From: Bacteroidales bacterium
GTDB lineage: Bacteria; Bacteroidota; Bacteroidia; Bacteroidales; WCHB1-69
Length of the DNA stretch: 64,000 nt
Assembly (NCBI GenBank): GCA_017527945.1
Contig: JAFXPL010000168.1
Coordinates: forward strand, 1-64,000
Direction: 5' to 3'
Below are positions 43,793 through 56,626 of the stretch, in pieces; the first letter of the stretch is position 1; the number at the start of each line of letters is the position of its first letter. Made by a program: the position numbers and the translations under genes. Below the pieces are notes generated by a model. The model was given only the letters and a program-made list of their open reading frames with translations. It was not told the DNA's origin and did no database searches.

Positions 43793-45856
43793 ATGAGAAA
43801 GTTTTTTTTTCTGATGTTGTTATGCGGACTGCTGTGGAATCTTTCCGCGCAAAACACCCAGACCATCTTCTCCCCTAACCAGAAGCTGAAGCTGAAAGTG
43901 GACCTCAGTGGCGAGATTATCCGTTATTCCATCTTCTGTGAAAACGGGGAATTCTTAAAGCCGTCAAGCATCGGGATGGAACTGGATAACGGCAAGGTGC
44001 TGGGGCGTGAGCCCATCCGCTCCCTGCGCAAAGGCGGCCGCCGGAGCGTAGAACGTATGGTGGCCTCCCCGCTGTACCGCAAGGACTCCATCCACGAACA
44101 GTATAACGAACTGTATCTACAGTACAAAGCAGGCTATAGCGTCGTGTTCCGCGTGTACAACTCTGGAGTGGCCTACCGCTTCGAGACTGCCTTCAAGGAT
44201 TCCATCACGATTGCGCGCGAAATCGCGGAGTTCAATTTCTCCGATGGTTATCCCGAGATGAGTGCGGGCAGATTCATCGGAACAGATGCAATAATACCTT
44301 ACGTGAATGCCAAACCCGTCACTGACGGCGACTTTTCTCCACAATACAGCACATCGTTCGAAAACACTTACACTCAAATCCCGCTCAAGGAGATGGATGA
44401 CGGTCGCCTCGCTTTCCTGCCACTGCTGGTGGCACAGGACTACTTCCCGGGCGATTTCGGGAAAAATTACAAGTCGCGCCTTGCCGTCATCACCGAGGCC
44501 GACCTGCACGACTACCCCGGCATGTACCTCAAGCATACGGAAGGCAACTCGATGACCGGCTATTTCGCGCCGCTGCCGAAGAGGTGGGAACAGGGCGGGC
44601 ACAACAACCTGCAGTATGTGGTGAAGGAACGCCACGACTATATCGCCAAGACCGCCGGCACGCGGACGTTCCCGTGGCGCGTCATCGCCATCACTACGGA
44701 AGACAAGGATTTGGTGGATAACGACCTCGTCTATCTGCTCTCCGAACCTTCGAAAGTGGCTGACATCTCGTGGATTAAACCCGGCAAGGTGGCATGGGAC
44801 TGGTGGAACAACTGGAACATCTGGGGCGTGGATTTCAAGGCGGGCATCAACAATGAAACCTACAAATACTACATTGACTTTGCCGCCGACAAGGGTATAG
44901 AATACGTGATTTTGGATGAGGGCTGGGCCGTGAACGGCGAGGCAGACCTTTTCCAGGTGATTCCCGAAATCGACCTGCCAATGTTGGTAAAATACGCTGA
45001 AAATAAGGGAGTTGGCATCGTGCTGTGGGCGGGTTACGCCGCCATGGACCAGGAGATGGAGCGCGTCTGCCAACACTATTCCGACATGGGCGTGAAGGGC
45101 TTCAAGGTCGATTTCATGGACCGCGATGACCAGATTGTAGTCAATTTCTACGAGCGGATGGCTGCTATGGCCGCCAAATACCACCTCTTCATCGACTTCC
45201 ACGGCGCGTACAAGCCCACGGGACTGAGCCGCACCTATCCCAACGTGCTCAACTACGAGGGCGTGTTCGGGTTGGAGCAGTGCAAATGGGTTGACAGCAA
45301 GACCGATATGGTAAAGTACGAGGTCACGATTCCCTTCATCCGGATGCTCGCCGGTCCGATGGACTTCACGCAGGGCGCGATGCGCAACGGTGCCTACTGG
45401 TGCTATTTCCCGAGCTGGAACGAACCGATGAGTCAAGGCACACGCTGCCGTCAATTGGCTGAGTACATGGTCTTTGACGCGCCTTTCGCCATGCTCTGCG
45501 ACGCACCCACGGCCTACATGCAGGAACCCGAATGCACCGAGTTCATCGCCAAGGTGCCCACTGTTTGGGACGAGACACGTGTTTTGGACGGCAAAGTCGG
45601 GGAGTTTGTGGTCACGGCCAAGCGCAAGGGCGACACCTGGTACATCGGCGCCATCACCGACTGGAACGCCCGCACCGTCGAACTCGACCTCAAAGCCTTA
45701 GGCATCACCTCCGGCACCGTGACGATGTTCGTCGATGGTCCCAACGCTCACCGCAAAGGCATTGACTACCAGAAGAAAACGGTGGCTGTTCCCGCTGACG
45801 GGAAGCTGAAAGTGGAGTTGGCTCCGGGCGGGGGCGCGGCGATAGAGATTCGCTAA
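43793..45856 (+). CDS. glycoside hydrolase family 97, retaining-type (alpha-galactosidase-like)
   Basis: A 687-residue secreted glycosidase with signal MRKFFFLMLLCGLLWNLSAQ. The N-terminal beta-sandwich (about 20-275) is followed by the (beta/alpha)8 barrel (about 285-570) and a C-terminal beta domain. In the barrel GFKVDFMDRDD places D440 where the retaining GH97 galactosidases have their nucleophile; SusB-type enzymes have glycine there. HGAYKPTG replaces the HEAVRPTG of the SusB type, again fitting the retaining class. Likely substrate is alpha-galactosides, inferred from subfamily knowledge only. Upstream is its own promoter. Confidence 0.88.
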   Translation: MRKFFFLMLLCGLLWNLSAQNTQTIFSPNQKLKLKVDLSGEIIRYSIFCENGEFLKPSSIGMELDNGKVLGREPIRSLRKGGRRSVERMVASPLYRKDSIHEQYNELYLQYKAGYSVVFRVYNSGVAYRFETAFKDSITIAREIAEFNFSDGYPEMSAGRFIGTDAIIPYVNAKPVTDGDFSPQYSTSFENTYTQIPLKEMDDGRLAFLPLLVAQDYFPGDFGKNYKSRLAVITEADLHDYPGMYLKHTEGNSMTGYFAPLPKRWEQGGHNNLQYVVKERHDYIAKTAGTRTFPWRVIAITTEDKDLVDNDLVYLLSEPSKVADISWIKPGKVAWDWWNNWNIWGVDFKAGINNETYKYYIDFAADKGIEYVILDEGWAVNGEADLFQVIPEIDLPMLVKYAENKGVGIVLWAGYAAMDQEMERVCQHYSDMGVKGFKVDFMDRDDQIVVNFYERMAAMAAKYHLFIDFHGAYKPTGLSRTYPNVLNYEGVFGLEQCKWVDSKTDMVKYEVTIPFIRMLAGPMDFTQGAMRNGAYWCYFPSWNEPMSQGTRCRQLAEYMVFDAPFAMLCDAPTAYMQEPECTEFIAKVPTVWDETRVLDGKVGEFVVTAKRKGDTWYIGAITDWNARTVELDLKALGITSGTVTMFVDGPNAHRKGIDYQKKTVAVPADGKLKVELAPGGGAAIEIR

Positions 45857-45871
45857 ACGACCAACAAGACG

Positions 45872-46411
45872 ATGCGAAACGATGCCGATAACGAAGTGGA
45901 AGGGCATGTCCTGCTGCGCAACAAGCCGGATCCCGGCGGAGCGGTAGCGCACGGCGCGATGCTGTTCCTCATTTCCATATTTTTCATTCCCCTCACCGTT
46001 TCACTGTGGGAGGGCGACATTGTTGTTGCTATCGGCTGGGAGGACCTATTCATTTTGGTTATGTTCCAACTGCTGCCCGGATGGCTGCTGGTTCTGCTGG
46101 TCTCCGCCCTTCACTGGGACCTATTCGGCGGCGAAACTGTTTACTATTCGCCATCTGCCATCTACATCCAACAAAAAAGGCTGTTCCGGAGGGAACTTGT
46201 CATCCCGTGGGACTTCATGATGGAGATAAAGCCCTACTCGGAATCGCCCTTGCTGTTTGCAATCCCCACCCATAACCCGACCATCTGCGCGACATACCGG
46301 ACATCATCGGGCAAAACCAAAACCATCCGTTTCGGGTTCAACCTCAACAACAAACAGCAGACTTTTGTGGTAGAACGCATCCGCGAGCTGTTGGTGGAGA
46401 ATTTTGCGTGA
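45872..46411 (+). CDS. small two-helix membrane protein of unknown function
   Basis: A 179-residue protein with two hydrophobic helices at about 27-47 and 58-80. A C-terminal soluble region (about 85-179) has a PH-like strand pattern, with TVYYSPSAIYIQQKRLFRRELVIPWDFM resembling the bPH2/YdbS-type domains. The start lies 15 bases after the GH97 stop, so it may be part of that transcript. Its function is unknown. Confidence 0.6.
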   Translation: MRNDADNEVEGHVLLRNKPDPGGAVAHGAMLFLISIFFIPLTVSLWEGDIVVAIGWEDLFILVMFQLLPGWLLVLLVSALHWDLFGGETVYYSPSAIYIQQKRLFRRELVIPWDFMMEIKPYSESPLLFAIPTHNPTICATYRTSSGKTKTIRFGFNLNNKQQTFVVERIRELLVENFA

Positions 46412-46488
46412 AATCTGATTACGTATTTTTCTCGAAAAGAGTGTCCTTGGTTATCGAGGGTTGGAGTTTGAGAGAATACAATGTTTCT

Positions 46489-48096
46489 TTACTTGGGCTC
46501 GCCGTTTGTCGTAAGCACTTCTTTCGCTTTCAAAATCACCGGATCGGTCTTGTTGATGACGGGATAGAACGCCTCGTCACCGTAAAGGTTGCGACCTATC
46601 AGGGCTTTAAGCCATGTTTTCAGCTCCTTGGAAGCGTTTGCCGACATTGCCGAAACCTTTTTCTTGTTGTTTTTCTCATAATAGCCGACGAGTTGCTGGA
46701 GCATCTGGTCGGTTATTGCCATGCTTGCGACGTACGATTTGGCATTGGTGTACTGCCTTTGAAGTGCCGACTTGTGCTCGTTGGCGTAGTGGAAAGCGAA
46801 CTGGATGAGGGCTGACGAATTTGCGATGTCATAGTACGCGTTCAAGTCGTCACCGCGATCGATGGGCACGAAGTAGTCGGGCATGATGCCGCCACCGCCA
46901 TAAACTTTGCGGCCGGTCAACGTGTAATACACTTTGGTGCTGTCCAAATGGATGCTGTCGGCACTCTCCATCTCGCCGTTCAGCAGGCGTTTGTAGAGAT
47001 CCTCGTAGTAAGCTTCCGTGCCGTTGTGGTATTCCCGTTGGATGCAGCGTCCGCTTGGCGTATAATATCGGGAGGTTGTCAGTCGGATGGAGGACTTGTC
47101 TGAAAGATCGAACTGCCGCTGTACCAATCCTTTGCCGAAAGATCTCCGTCCCACAATGAAGCCGCGGTCATTGTCTTGCACGGCACCGGCCACAATTTCG
47201 CTGGCGGAGGCGCTGAAGTCATCGATCAGGATGATCACCTTGCCGTCCTCGAAGTTGCCGTGCCGGGTGGCATAGATGACCTCTGGACGAGTCTTGGAAC
47301 CCGCTATGGAGACGATTTCGCGGCGATTGGGCAGGAGTTCGTCGCATACGCTGACGGCCGCGTCAAGGAAGCCGCCGGTGTTGGATCGCAAGTCCACCAT
47401 CAGGTCGGTCATGCCCTGGCGTTTCAGTTTCAGGATGGCGTCGCTGAACTCCTTGGCGGTGGTGCTGCCGAATTCGTTCAGCTTGATGTAGCCGGTGCGC
47501 GTGTCCATCATGTAGGCCACGTCCACCGTATAGGTCGGGATGACTCCGCGGGTAATCTCGTAGGTGTATTTGTCCTTGAAGCCTGGGCGAAGGATTCCGA
47601 CTTTCACTTTGGATCCCTTCTTTCCGCGCAACAACTTGAATGCCTGTTCGTTCTTGATGCCGATAATGGACTTGCCATCGACCTCGATCATTCTGTCGCC
47701 CGCCATGAGCCCGGCTTTTTCGGACGGGCCTCCGGAAATCACGGAGACCACCATCAGGGTGTCGTTCATGATGTTGAATTGGATGCCGATACCTTCAAAC
47801 GCTCCTTCCAAAGTCTCCATCATGGTTTTGTTGTCTTCGGCGGTGGAGTAGGTGGAATGCGGGTCGAGGCCTTGCAGCATCGCATTGATGGCCAATCCGT
47901 AGATGGAGTCCACATTCACGGAGTCCACATAGAATTGGTCGATATAACTCATTACTTCGCTCATCTTTTGGAGCTGTGCATTGCCTTTTCGGCTCAAACG
48001 GTTGGGGTTCACGCGTAATGCAATGGAGAATCCCGCCAGAAAAGCCACGAGAATCCACAAAAAGATGAGGCATCCGTTACGTCTGTTTTCGTTCAT
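46489..48096 (-). CDS. membrane-anchored S41 C-terminal processing protease
   Basis: A 535-residue carboxy-terminal processing peptidase. One signal/transmembrane helix lies at 9-27, a PDZ domain at about 95-180, and the catalytic core at about 190-360. The catalytic dyad is S298 in FSASASEI and K323 in SFGKGLVQ; the 25-residue spacing matches CtpA/D1P enzymes. Substrates are probably envelope proteins. It is convergent with the small membrane protein gene and has its own promoter element. Confidence 0.92.
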   Translation of the reverse strand: MNENRRNGCLIFLWILVAFLAGFSIALRVNPNRLSRKGNAQLQKMSEVMSYIDQFYVDSVNVDSIYGLAINAMLQGLDPHSTYSTAEDNKTMMETLEGAFEGIGIQFNIMNDTLMVVSVISGGPSEKAGLMAGDRMIEVDGKSIIGIKNEQAFKLLRGKKGSKVKVGILRPGFKDKYTYEITRGVIPTYTVDVAYMMDTRTGYIKLNEFGSTTAKEFSDAILKLKRQGMTDLMVDLRSNTGGFLDAAVSVCDELLPNRREIVSIAGSKTRPEVIYATRHGNFEDGKVIILIDDFSASASEIVAGAVQDNDRGFIVGRRSFGKGLVQRQFDLSDKSSIRLTTSRYYTPSGRCIQREYHNGTEAYYEDLYKRLLNGEMESADSIHLDSTKVYYTLTGRKVYGGGGIMPDYFVPIDRGDDLNAYYDIANSSALIQFAFHYANEHKSALQRQYTNAKSYVASMAITDQMLQQLVGYYEKNNKKKVSAMSANASKELKTWLKALIGRNLYGDEAFYPVINKTDPVILKAKEVLTTNGEPK

Positions 48097-48115
48097 CGTT
48101 TAAATTTATGAGGCG

Positions 48116-48124
48116 GCAAAAATA
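48116..48124 (-). promoter_or_regulatory. -7 promoter element of the S41 protease gene
   Basis: On the minus strand this reads TATTTTTGC, 20 bases upstream of the ATG at 48096. Confidence 0.6.
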
Positions 48125-48136
48125 TAAAATCCTCGC

Positions 48137-49633
48137 TTATTTTGGCAGGGTGGATGTGTCCAAATCAAATTGCATTTTTTGCAATGTCTGGAACTCCCGC
48201 GAGGAAAGCTGCACTTTGAGTTTGGCGGGCTTCCCGTCGCGCTTCACGGCAGTCAACCCGTTGACAGACACTTTGCTGAGATATTCCACAGGTTTTTTCA
48301 GTTCACTAAGAGTTCCTGTGGGATGATACAGGTTCAAGGCACTGACCATGCCTGGCACCACCACGGTCATGTTCTCGACCTGTAGGTTCGGCCAGCATTT
48401 CATCCGCAGTTCGGGGCGGCTGTTGGCGGCGGTGTCAAGCAGCATGACGTTGACTAACGAATGGTAGCGAGCTGTGATCTCAAATGTGCAGTCGCGCATG
48501 ACGATGTCGAACGGGGTGTAGGCGTTGTAGCTGGAGCGGATGCGCACGGGGATGCAGTCGATGAATCGGCAGGAGTCGAATTCCACCGTGCCGTACATGG
48601 AGGAGAACTGGGTCTGCCGTTGCCGGAGGGTGCACCGTTTCAGCAGGGCATCCCGCCCGTAGCAGTGGATGTCGAAGCGGTTGATGTCACAGTCCTCCAA
48701 TGTGGTGGCCGACAGGTTGTTCGTGCCGAACACTCCCCAGTTGCCGTCGGCTGTCACCCGTTCGAACTTGGTGTCCCACAGGTTGTTGAGGGAGAAAGCG
48801 TAGCCATAGTCGCGCCAACGGCCATAGCCCGAGTAGGTGCCCTCGACCGTCACGTCGCGGAAGGAGATCCTCGCGCAGTCGCGCACCCCGAACACCCCGT
48901 CGGCAATCAGCTTGCTCTTTGGCGTGTGCACGTGGACATCCTCCACCAGCACGTTGTATTGTCCTGCCAACGAAAGGCAGAAGGTCTTGTATTGGGAGCC
49001 CATGACGCGGTTCAACGTCAGTCCCCGGAACACCTTCTGAGCTGTGTCCACCTTCACGAAGGTGGCATGCAAACGGGTGCTGTCGGTGTTCCACGGCGCG
49101 ATGGGGCGGTTCATCCCTTTCCCGTCTTGAATCCAAATGATGTCCTGACGATAGACACGATAGCCGTATCCTTCCCGCTCAGTCCACGGGTTTTGGTCCG
49201 TCAGGATGAGCAGGCAGTCGCCGTCTGCCAGTGCCGGTACCGTGCGGAAATCGCCGCCATCGACCATTGCCTTGGGGATGTCCACCGCTGCGACGGCATT
49301 TTGCAAGGCGAACAGCGGGCCGTCATGACCGTTGTTCGTGACATGGATGACCAGTCCGCCGAAATCGGTTCGCGGGCCCAGCGGGATGCTCTGGAAATCG
49401 GAAGGCAGATCCATCTCAATCGTGTCGATGCCTTCGTAAGACACTTCCGCATTGTGCGCGCGCGCCGCCACATGAGTGTTGTAGATTGCCCAATAGCGCT
49501 CAACGCCGTCGGTCGCCTCGCGCAGCCCGAAGTCAAATGGTGAAATCTGCGCCATGACTGTCCGAAATGAGAGAAAAAGGATGACAACGATCATCGTCAC
49601 CCGGAATATGCAAGTCTTGTAACTGAACATCAT
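48137..49633 (-). CDS. secreted right-handed parallel beta-helix protein
   Basis: A 498-residue secreted protein with signal region ending near RTVMAQ (about residue 28). Short repeated strands with the pattern of pectate-lyase-like beta helices run from about 160 to 440 (segments such as VLVEDVHVHTPKS, ARISFRDVTVEGTYSGYGRW, TTLEDCDINRFDIHCYGRDA). No catalytic motif stands out. The adjacent GH97 genes suggest glycan contact, but that is only context. The start may be 49633 or 49630. The stop is 40 bases upstream of the S41 gene start. Confidence 0.7.
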   Translation of the reverse strand: MMFSYKTCIFRVTMIVVILFLSFRTVMAQISPFDFGLREATDGVERYWAIYNTHVAARAHNAEVSYEGIDTIEMDLPSDFQSIPLGPRTDFGGLVIHVTNNGHDGPLFALQNAVAAVDIPKAMVDGGDFRTVPALADGDCLLILTDQNPWTEREGYGYRVYRQDIIWIQDGKGMNRPIAPWNTDSTRLHATFVKVDTAQKVFRGLTLNRVMGSQYKTFCLSLAGQYNVLVEDVHVHTPKSKLIADGVFGVRDCARISFRDVTVEGTYSGYGRWRDYGYAFSLNNLWDTKFERVTADGNWGVFGTNNLSATTLEDCDINRFDIHCYGRDALLKRCTLRQRQTQFSSMYGTVEFDSCRFIDCIPVRIRSSYNAYTPFDIVMRDCTFEITARYHSLVNVMLLDTAANSRPELRMKCWPNLQVENMTVVVPGMVSALNLYHPTGTLSELKKPVEYLSKVSVNGLTAVKRDGKPAKLKVQLSSREFQTLQKMQFDLDTSTLPK

Positions 49634-49646
49634 ACAATAGTCCTAA

Positions 49647-52118
<2,472 letters not shown>

Positions 52119-52180
52119 TTTTTCCAAGGTCAAAGGTCGATAAGTATCTTGGCTGTAATTTTTTATTCGAAAAAACGATT

Positions 52181-52687
52181 ATGAAAGAAATCTATTTGGC
52201 TGGCGGATGCTTTTGGGGCACCGAGCACTATTTCAAGCAGATGGACGGGGTACTCTCCACCGAGACGGGCTTCGCCAACGGCAACACCGACAATCCGACC
52301 TACGAGGAGGTCTATACCGACACCACCGGTTTCGCGGAGACCGTCAAAGTGGTCTATGACGAGCGGCGCATCTCGCTGCGGTTCCTCATCGACATGTTTT
52401 TCCATGCCATCGACCCCACGATACTCAACCGGCAGGGACACGACATTGGCACGCGCTACCGCACCGGGGTCTATTACGTGGACGAAGCGGACCGAGCGGT
52501 CATCGAAGCCGTGTTCCGGGAGAAGCAGGCGGACTACGCAGAACCCATCGTGACGGAGTTGGAGCCATTGCGCAACTACTTTCCCGCCTCGGAGTACCAC
52601 CAAGACTACCTCGACAAGCATCCCGACGGCTATTGCCACTTGCCGGTGGAACTGTTCCGTTTTGCCAAGGAAGCGTCGCGAAAATAG
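52181..52687 (+). CDS. msrA: peptide methionine (S)-S-oxide reductase
   Basis: Repairs oxidised methionine in proteins. It has 168 residues from ATG 52181; the longer frame runs back into the GH97 gene and is discarded. GGCFWG (8-13) contains the catalytic C10. Other family motifs are YHQDYL and, near the end, GYCH with a likely recycling cysteine at about 151. There is no signal peptide, so it should be cytoplasmic. It sits between the two SusB-like paralogues, with 62 and 67 bases on either side. Confidence 0.95.
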   Translation: MKEIYLAGGCFWGTEHYFKQMDGVLSTETGFANGNTDNPTYEEVYTDTTGFAETVKVVYDERRISLRFLIDMFFHAIDPTILNRQGHDIGTRYRTGVYYVDEADRAVIEAVFREKQADYAEPIVTELEPLRNYFPASEYHQDYLDKHPDGYCHLPVELFRFAKEASRK

Positions 52688-52754
52688 GGGTTCTTTTTTC
52701 GCTGGATTGAGAAAGTTGTTTGGGAAAATAGAATTCTAATATAAAACACTTGTA

Positions 52755-55097
52755 ATGAATAAATTACATATTTTCTTGACCATCATGGCGATGTTTTTGT
52801 CATCGTACGCCGTGTCACAAACCCACACGTCAGCACAAACCATGCCCGCCGAGGCATTGACGCTGCAAAGTCCCGACCGGCAGTTGGAGCTGCGTTTCGC
52901 GGTAGTCAACGGGCAGCCGCAATACACCCTCAATCGTGCGGGGAACCCCGTGGTGTTGCCCTCCCGCATGGGCTTCACCCTCATCGGGAGGAAAAGCCTC
53001 GACCGCGACTTCACGCTGACGGACTCGCAGACAAGCACCTTCGATGAGGTGTGGGAGCCGGTGTGGGGTGAGGAGGCGCATATTCGCAATCATTACAACG
53101 AATTGCTCGTGACCTTGGAGCAGCACGGTGCCCTCGACTGGCAGGGCAAGTTGATTCCGCAAGCCACCGTCATGCTGGTTCGGTTCCGTCTCTATGATGA
53201 CGGGCTCGCGTTTCGATACGAATTTCCTTACGACAATGCACTGACGTACTTCAATATAAAGGATGAACTGACCGAGTTTGCCATGACCGGCGATCACACC
53301 GCCTGGTGGATTCCCGGCGACTATGACACGCAGGAGTATTACATCACCCAAAGCCGTCTCAGTGAGGTGCCGAGGCATATCCGCCACATTCAGGCCACTT
53401 ATGACAACGTCTTCACTCCAATTCCCGGCGCATCGGTGCAGACTGCCCTGCAGATGCGCACAGATGACGGGCTCTACCTCAACATTCACGAGGCGGCCGC
53501 TGTTGATTTCCCTGCCATGCACTTGGCGTTGGATACGCTGCACTTCGTCTTCCGTGCGGCGCTGACCCCCGACGCGCAAGGAGTGAAAGGGCGGTTGCAG
53601 ACCCCGTGCCATACTCCGTGGCGCACCGTGATGGTGTGTGAGAAAGCTACCGATGTGCTTGCCTCGCGCCTTATCCTCAACCTCAACGAACCGTGCGCCA
53701 TCGAGGATGTCTCCTGGATTCATCCCGTGAAATATATGGGCGTGTGGTGGGAGATGATCACGGGCAAAGGGACATGGAACTACACTGACGATTTTCGCAG
53801 CGTGAAACTTGGTGAGACTGACTTCGTGCATGCGAAGCCCAATGGCCGTCACAGCGCCAGCAACGAGAACGTGCGCCGCTACATTGATTTTGCTGCTGAG
53901 AATGGCTTCGATGCCGTCCTCGTGGAGGGTTGGAACATCGGTTGGGAAGATTGGGTGGGCAACCTCAAGGAGATGCCGTTCGATTTCGTCACGCCCTATC
54001 CCGACTTTGACCTGCCGGCGCTGAACCGCTACGCCCACGAAAAGGGAGTGCGTCTCATCATGCACCACGAGACCGGTTCCGTGATACCGAACTACGACCG
54101 CTGGATGGACACCGCCTACCGTTTGATGACGCGGTACGGTTATGACGCGGTGAAGAGCGGTTATGTGGGCGACATAGTGCCTTTCGGTGAGCATCACGGC
54201 AGTCAATCCATCATACGGCACTACCACAGGGCGGTCACCGAAACGGCCGGGCATCGCCTCATGATCAACGCCCATGAGGCGGTTCGCCCGACAGGCCTTT
54301 GCCGCACCTGGCCCAACATGATCGGCAATGAGAGTGCCATGGGTACCGAGTTCAAGAGCCGGATTCCGCCCGGACACGCCACCATCCTGCCTTTCACGCG
54401 GCTTCAGGGTGGTCCCATGGACTACACCCCCGGTATCTTCGAGCCTGACATGGGCAAGTTCGTGTCGTGGAGGGCAGGCCAGAAGATGAACACCACCATC
54501 TGCAACCAACTGGGCCTCTACGTCACCTTCTACTCACCTCTGCAGATGGCCGCCGACTTTCCGGAACACTATGCACCTTTCATGGATGCCTTCCAGTTCA
54601 TCAAGGACGTGGCGGTGGATTGGGACACCTCCCTTTACCTCATGGCCGAGCCGGGCGACTACATCGTGACGGCCCGTCATCCGAAGATTTCCTCGCTGAA
54701 CAAGGCTGCCGAAGGGGTGGGTGAACTGTCCGATGGCAAGAAAGGGGTGATTTCCAATGCCACTCGGTTCGTGTATGCCATTCCCGATTCCATTGTGGAG
54801 ACGCGATTCCTCGCGTCCGATTGCCAGCCCCGCGACGTCTGGTACATCGGCGGCATCACCGACGAGAATGCCCGCGAAGTGGTAGTGAAGCTGGACTTTC
54901 TGAAACCCGGCGTGAAATACGAGGCCACTATATATGCTGACGCGAAGGATGCCTGCGGTCTTCCTGAAAATTCTGAATGGAAATATAACCCTCAAGCATA
55001 TACCATCACGAAGAAGACCGTCACGGCCAAGAGTGTGTTGAAGCTGCGGATGGCACCGTGCGGCGGGTTTGCGGTTTCGCTGCGAGAAGTGCGGTGA
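52755..55097 (+). CDS. glycoside hydrolase family 97, inverting-type alpha-glucosidase (paralogue)
   Basis: A 780-residue paralogue of the preceding GH97 gene, with signal MNKLHIFLTIMAMFLSSYAVS. E439 (MHHET), E508 (HEAVRPTG) and E532 (MGTEF) fall on the same residue numbers as SusB (from memory). G469 in KSGYVG supports the inverting class. The central sequence diverges from the 49740 gene, while a C-terminal block is almost identical in DNA. This points to duplication with later gene conversion. The polymerase gene follows 14 bases downstream, probably by chance. Confidence 0.92.
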   Translation: MNKLHIFLTIMAMFLSSYAVSQTHTSAQTMPAEALTLQSPDRQLELRFAVVNGQPQYTLNRAGNPVVLPSRMGFTLIGRKSLDRDFTLTDSQTSTFDEVWEPVWGEEAHIRNHYNELLVTLEQHGALDWQGKLIPQATVMLVRFRLYDDGLAFRYEFPYDNALTYFNIKDELTEFAMTGDHTAWWIPGDYDTQEYYITQSRLSEVPRHIRHIQATYDNVFTPIPGASVQTALQMRTDDGLYLNIHEAAAVDFPAMHLALDTLHFVFRAALTPDAQGVKGRLQTPCHTPWRTVMVCEKATDVLASRLILNLNEPCAIEDVSWIHPVKYMGVWWEMITGKGTWNYTDDFRSVKLGETDFVHAKPNGRHSASNENVRRYIDFAAENGFDAVLVEGWNIGWEDWVGNLKEMPFDFVTPYPDFDLPALNRYAHEKGVRLIMHHETGSVIPNYDRWMDTAYRLMTRYGYDAVKSGYVGDIVPFGEHHGSQSIIRHYHRAVTETAGHRLMINAHEAVRPTGLCRTWPNMIGNESAMGTEFKSRIPPGHATILPFTRLQGGPMDYTPGIFEPDMGKFVSWRAGQKMNTTICNQLGLYVTFYSPLQMAADFPEHYAPFMDAFQFIKDVAVDWDTSLYLMAEPGDYIVTARHPKISSLNKAAEGVGELSDGKKGVISNATRFVYAIPDSIVETRFLASDCQPRDVWYIGGITDENAREVVVKLDFLKPGVKYEATIYADAKDACGLPENSEWKYNPQAYTITKKTVTAKSVLKLRMAPCGGFAVSLREVR

Positions 55098-55111
55098 TTT
55101 TTGCGCTTATA

Positions 55112-56626
55112 ATGATGAAAGATTCGCAAAGAAGCTATATAGCTATTGATTTGAAGTCGTTTTACGCATCCGTGGAGTGTGTGGAACGTGGGCTCGATCC
55201 ACTGACCACCAATCTCGTGGTGGCCGACAAGAGCCGGACCGACAAGACCATCTGCTTGGCTGTTTCGCCGTCGTTGAAGCAATACGGCATCGGTGGACGG
55301 GCACGTCTTTTCGAGGTGGTGCAGCGCTTGCGGCAGGTGAACGCCCAACGTCGGGGGAGGGCTCCGGGCAACCGTCTCGTCGGCAAGTCCGTGTCGGACG
55401 TGGCGTTGAAGGCGCATCCAGACTGGGAGGTGGACTACATCGCGGCTCCGCCCCGTATGGCTCATTATATGTCTTTCAGTGCGAAGATTTACGAAATATA
55501 TCTCAAATATGTTGCCCCAGAGGATATCCATGTCTATTCCATTGACGAGGTTTTCATGGATGTGACCGAATATTTGAAAACCTATCGCATGACGGCTCAC
55601 GAATTGGCGATGACGATGATTCGTGATGTGCTGAAGCAGACGGGCATCACTGCTACGGCGGGCATCGGCACCAACCTCTATCTCTGCAAAGTGGCCATGG
55701 ACATCATGGCGAAGAAGCAGCCTGCCGACAAAGACGGAGTGCGCATCGCCGAGTTGGACGAGATGAGCTATCGGCAGCAACTGTGGGACCACCGTCCCAT
55801 CACGGATTTCTGGCGGGTGGGACGGGGCATTGCCCAACGGTTGGCGCAATACGGAATCGACACTATGGGCAAGATAGCCCGTTGCTCCGTGCAAAATGAG
55901 GAGCTGCTCTACCGCCTGTTCGGTGTCAATGCCGAGCTGCTTATTGATCACGCATGGGGCTGGGAACCGTGCACCATCGACTTGGTGAAGGCTTACCGGC
56001 CTGAAAACAATTCCTTTAGCAGCGGGCAAGTGCTCGGAGAACCCTATTCTGCAAAAAAAGCACGTGTGGTTATGTTGGAAATGGCGGACACTATGGCGCT
56101 CAATCTTGTGGAAAACAGACTTGTCACGGACCAGATTGTCCTAAATGTCGGCTATGATGTTGAAAATTTGACTAATCCGGCCATCCGAGCTCGGTACTTC
56201 GGCCCTGTCACGACGGATCACTACGGACGTTCGGTGCCCAAAGGTGCCCATGGCAGTGAGCGGCTCGAACATCCCAGCTCGTCGTCGCGGCTCATTTTGG
56301 ACACGACCGCGAAAATTTTCGACCGCGTAGTCAATCCCGACCTGCTGATCCGCTATCTTAACCTCAGCATGGGGCATGTGCTGCCAGAGGATTTGGCCAA
56401 AGCTGCGGAAGAGTCCCAGCAACTCGATTTATTCACAGACTATGAAGCTGTTGCGAAACAGAAGGAAGAAGAGAATGCCGAGCGGGATAAGGAGCGTCGG
56501 CTTCAAGAGGCGCAGTTGGCCATCAAGAAAAGGTTCGGGAAAAACGCCATTCTCAAAGGACTGAACTTCGAGGAAGGGGCAACGGCGAGAGACCGCAACC
56601 AACAGATAGGAGGGCATAAGGCATGA
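55112..56626 (+). CDS. Y-family DNA polymerase (UmuC/UvrX-like)
   Basis: A 504-residue translesion polymerase. The catalytic acids are D13 in AIDLKSFYASVE and D145-E146 in YSIDEVFMDVT. HhH and little-finger regions follow. Near the end QLDLF (437-441) is a sliding-clamp binding motif. The C-terminus is charged. It resembles the UvrX/YqjW type of Gram-positive bacteria rather than DinB. No LexA box was found upstream by eye. The ATG at 55112 (or 55115) lies 14 bases after the GH97 stop, and the stop overlaps the next small gene by four bases (ATGA). Confidence 0.9.
   Translation: MMKDSQRSYIAIDLKSFYASVECVERGLDPLTTNLVVADKSRTDKTICLAVSPSLKQYGIGGRARLFEVVQRLRQVNAQRRGRAPGNRLVGKSVSDVALKAHPDWEVDYIAAPPRMAHYMSFSAKIYEIYLKYVAPEDIHVYSIDEVFMDVTEYLKTYRMTAHELAMTMIRDVLKQTGITATAGIGTNLYLCKVAMDIMAKKQPADKDGVRIAELDEMSYRQQLWDHRPITDFWRVGRGIAQRLAQYGIDTMGKIARCSVQNEELLYRLFGVNAELLIDHAWGWEPCTIDLVKAYRPENNSFSSGQVLGEPYSAKKARVVMLEMADTMALNLVENRLVTDQIVLNVGYDVENLTNPAIRARYFGPVTTDHYGRSVPKGAHGSERLEHPSSSSRLILDTTAKIFDRVVNPDLLIRYLNLSMGHVLPEDLAKAAEESQQLDLFTDYEAVAKQKEEENAERDKERRLQEAQLAIKKRFGKNAILKGLNFEEGATARDRNQQIGGHKA

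Noticed and set aside
52830..54509. 559-codon open frame on the minus strand
   Set aside because: It is antisense to the third GH97 gene, which has intact catalytic residues; similar long shadows occur opposite the helicase, the other GH97 genes and the beta-helix gene.
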